A DNA stretch of 34,846 nucleotides from an uncultured Bacteroidota bacterium. GTDB lineage: Bacteria; Bacteroidota; Bacteroidia; Flavobacteriales; Flavobacteriaceae. Position 1 is the stretch's first letter, and each line of letters opens with the position of its first letter. Positions 34,488-34,846 of the stretch are shown here, one piece after another. The stretch is taken from contig CACJMJ010000009.1 in NCBI GenBank assembly GCA_902594485.1, positions 1 to 34,846 of the forward strand. Direction: 5' to 3'. A model generated the notes under the pieces. It saw only the letters and a program-made list of their open reading frames with translations, was not told the origin of the DNA and searched no databases. The position numbers and the translations under genes are program-made.

Positions 34488-34846
34488 TTAATCTATTATT
34501 CTTGGTCTTGTTAAATACTCGTTTACTTTAGACTGATCTGGCTTAGTCGGAAGTACTTTTGAAGATCCTATTCCACCATTATGGTCTGAATAAAAAACAT
34601 GTCCCTTATGGAGCTGTGCACCCCAAGTCATGGCAGCGTTAGGAATATATCCATTTGGATTTGCAGTATTAATATGCCCTATTTCACGTCCTTGTCTAAA
34701 AAGGTCCCCCATAAGCTCTCCGCTAATATCAACTATCCTAACACCTCCTGTATACATAGCAACATATAGTATATCATCCTCAATCCAGTAATTATGAGAC
34801 CCGTGTCCAGGAAGTTCATATCTAGCTACTTCTACTGGGTTGTTTA
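34488..34846 (-). CDS. LVIVD-repeat beta-propeller protein, C-terminal part (truncated by window)
   Basis: The frame is open to the window end, so the 5' part is missing; 118 residues are seen. The visible part starts NNPVEVARYELPGHGSHNYW and contains the LVIVD-type blade ILYVAMYTGGVRIVDISGEL, then a region with MTWGAQLHKGHVFYSDHNGG. LVIVD repeats form extracellular or surface beta-propellers in Bacteroidota. Its stop is 3 bp before the start of the YncE-like propeller gene, so two propeller proteins are encoded in one operon. An internal ATG at 34757 falls within a blade and is not the true start. Confidence 0.85.
   Translation of the reverse strand, partial: NNPVEVARYELPGHGSHNYWIEDDILYVAMYTGGVRIVDISGELMGDLFRQGREIGHINTANPNGYIPNAAMTWGAQLHKGHVFYSDHNGGIGSSKVLPTKPDQSKVNEYLTRPRIID

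Overview
The window reads as a chromosomal segment of a marine-type Flavobacteriia (Bacteroidota) genome. The support is low G+C, TonB-dependent receptors, absence of Shine-Dalgarno sequences, Bacteroidota-type -7 promoter boxes (TAnnTTTG), Bacteroidota versions of IleRS, LspA, M23 peptidase and L32, and very tight gene packing. No tRNA, rRNA, CRISPR array, transposase or phage gene was seen, and there is no gene-free stretch over 300 bases. The longest gap, about 210 bases at 30809-31017, is an operator/promoter region.

Layout. 1-1035 is the 3' end of a TonB-dependent receptor. 1095-5534 is ileS, a DksA-like gene and lspA, meeting a reverse 5-formyl-THF cyclo-ligase. 6142-11474 is uvrC, a DUF3108 gene, an M23 peptidase lipoprotein and pgi, followed by a complete TonB-dependent receptor (11581-14115) and a shared terminator. 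14162-16840 (reverse) holds recJ, rsmI and a small conserved gene. 16907-18486 is tdk and asd. 18483-23140 (reverse) is a pdxA/yceD/rpmF/fabH/accB/accC operon linking pyridoxal phosphate, ribosome and fatty acid synthesis. 23187-24723 is riboflavin synthase and an IPNS-like oxygenase. 24720-26684 (reverse) is a beta-lactamase-fold lipoprotein and an unrecognised secreted protein.

The right part is more accessory: a Tat-exported sugar isomerase-like protein (26762-27736); a three-gene set of YwaF-like membrane protein, exported histidine phosphatase and methyltransferase (27771-29575); a reverse operon of YceI lipoprotein, a 27-residue CDGSH iron-sulfur miniprotein and an FMN reductase (29552-30808); a two-gene cassette of a tiny Xre regulator and a Stealth sugar-phosphotransferase behind an array of 18-bp dyads (30900-32154); a cysteine desulfurase-like enzyme; and two secreted beta-propeller proteins, the last cut by the window end.

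Best leads: the CDGSH miniprotein; the operator array with Xre and Stealth genes; a UvrC lacking the iron-sulfur cysteines; an IleRS with the swapped GxHH signature; convergent genes interlocked at their stop codons; and promoter boxes placed almost on top of start codons. Gene names rest on motif recognition without database search.
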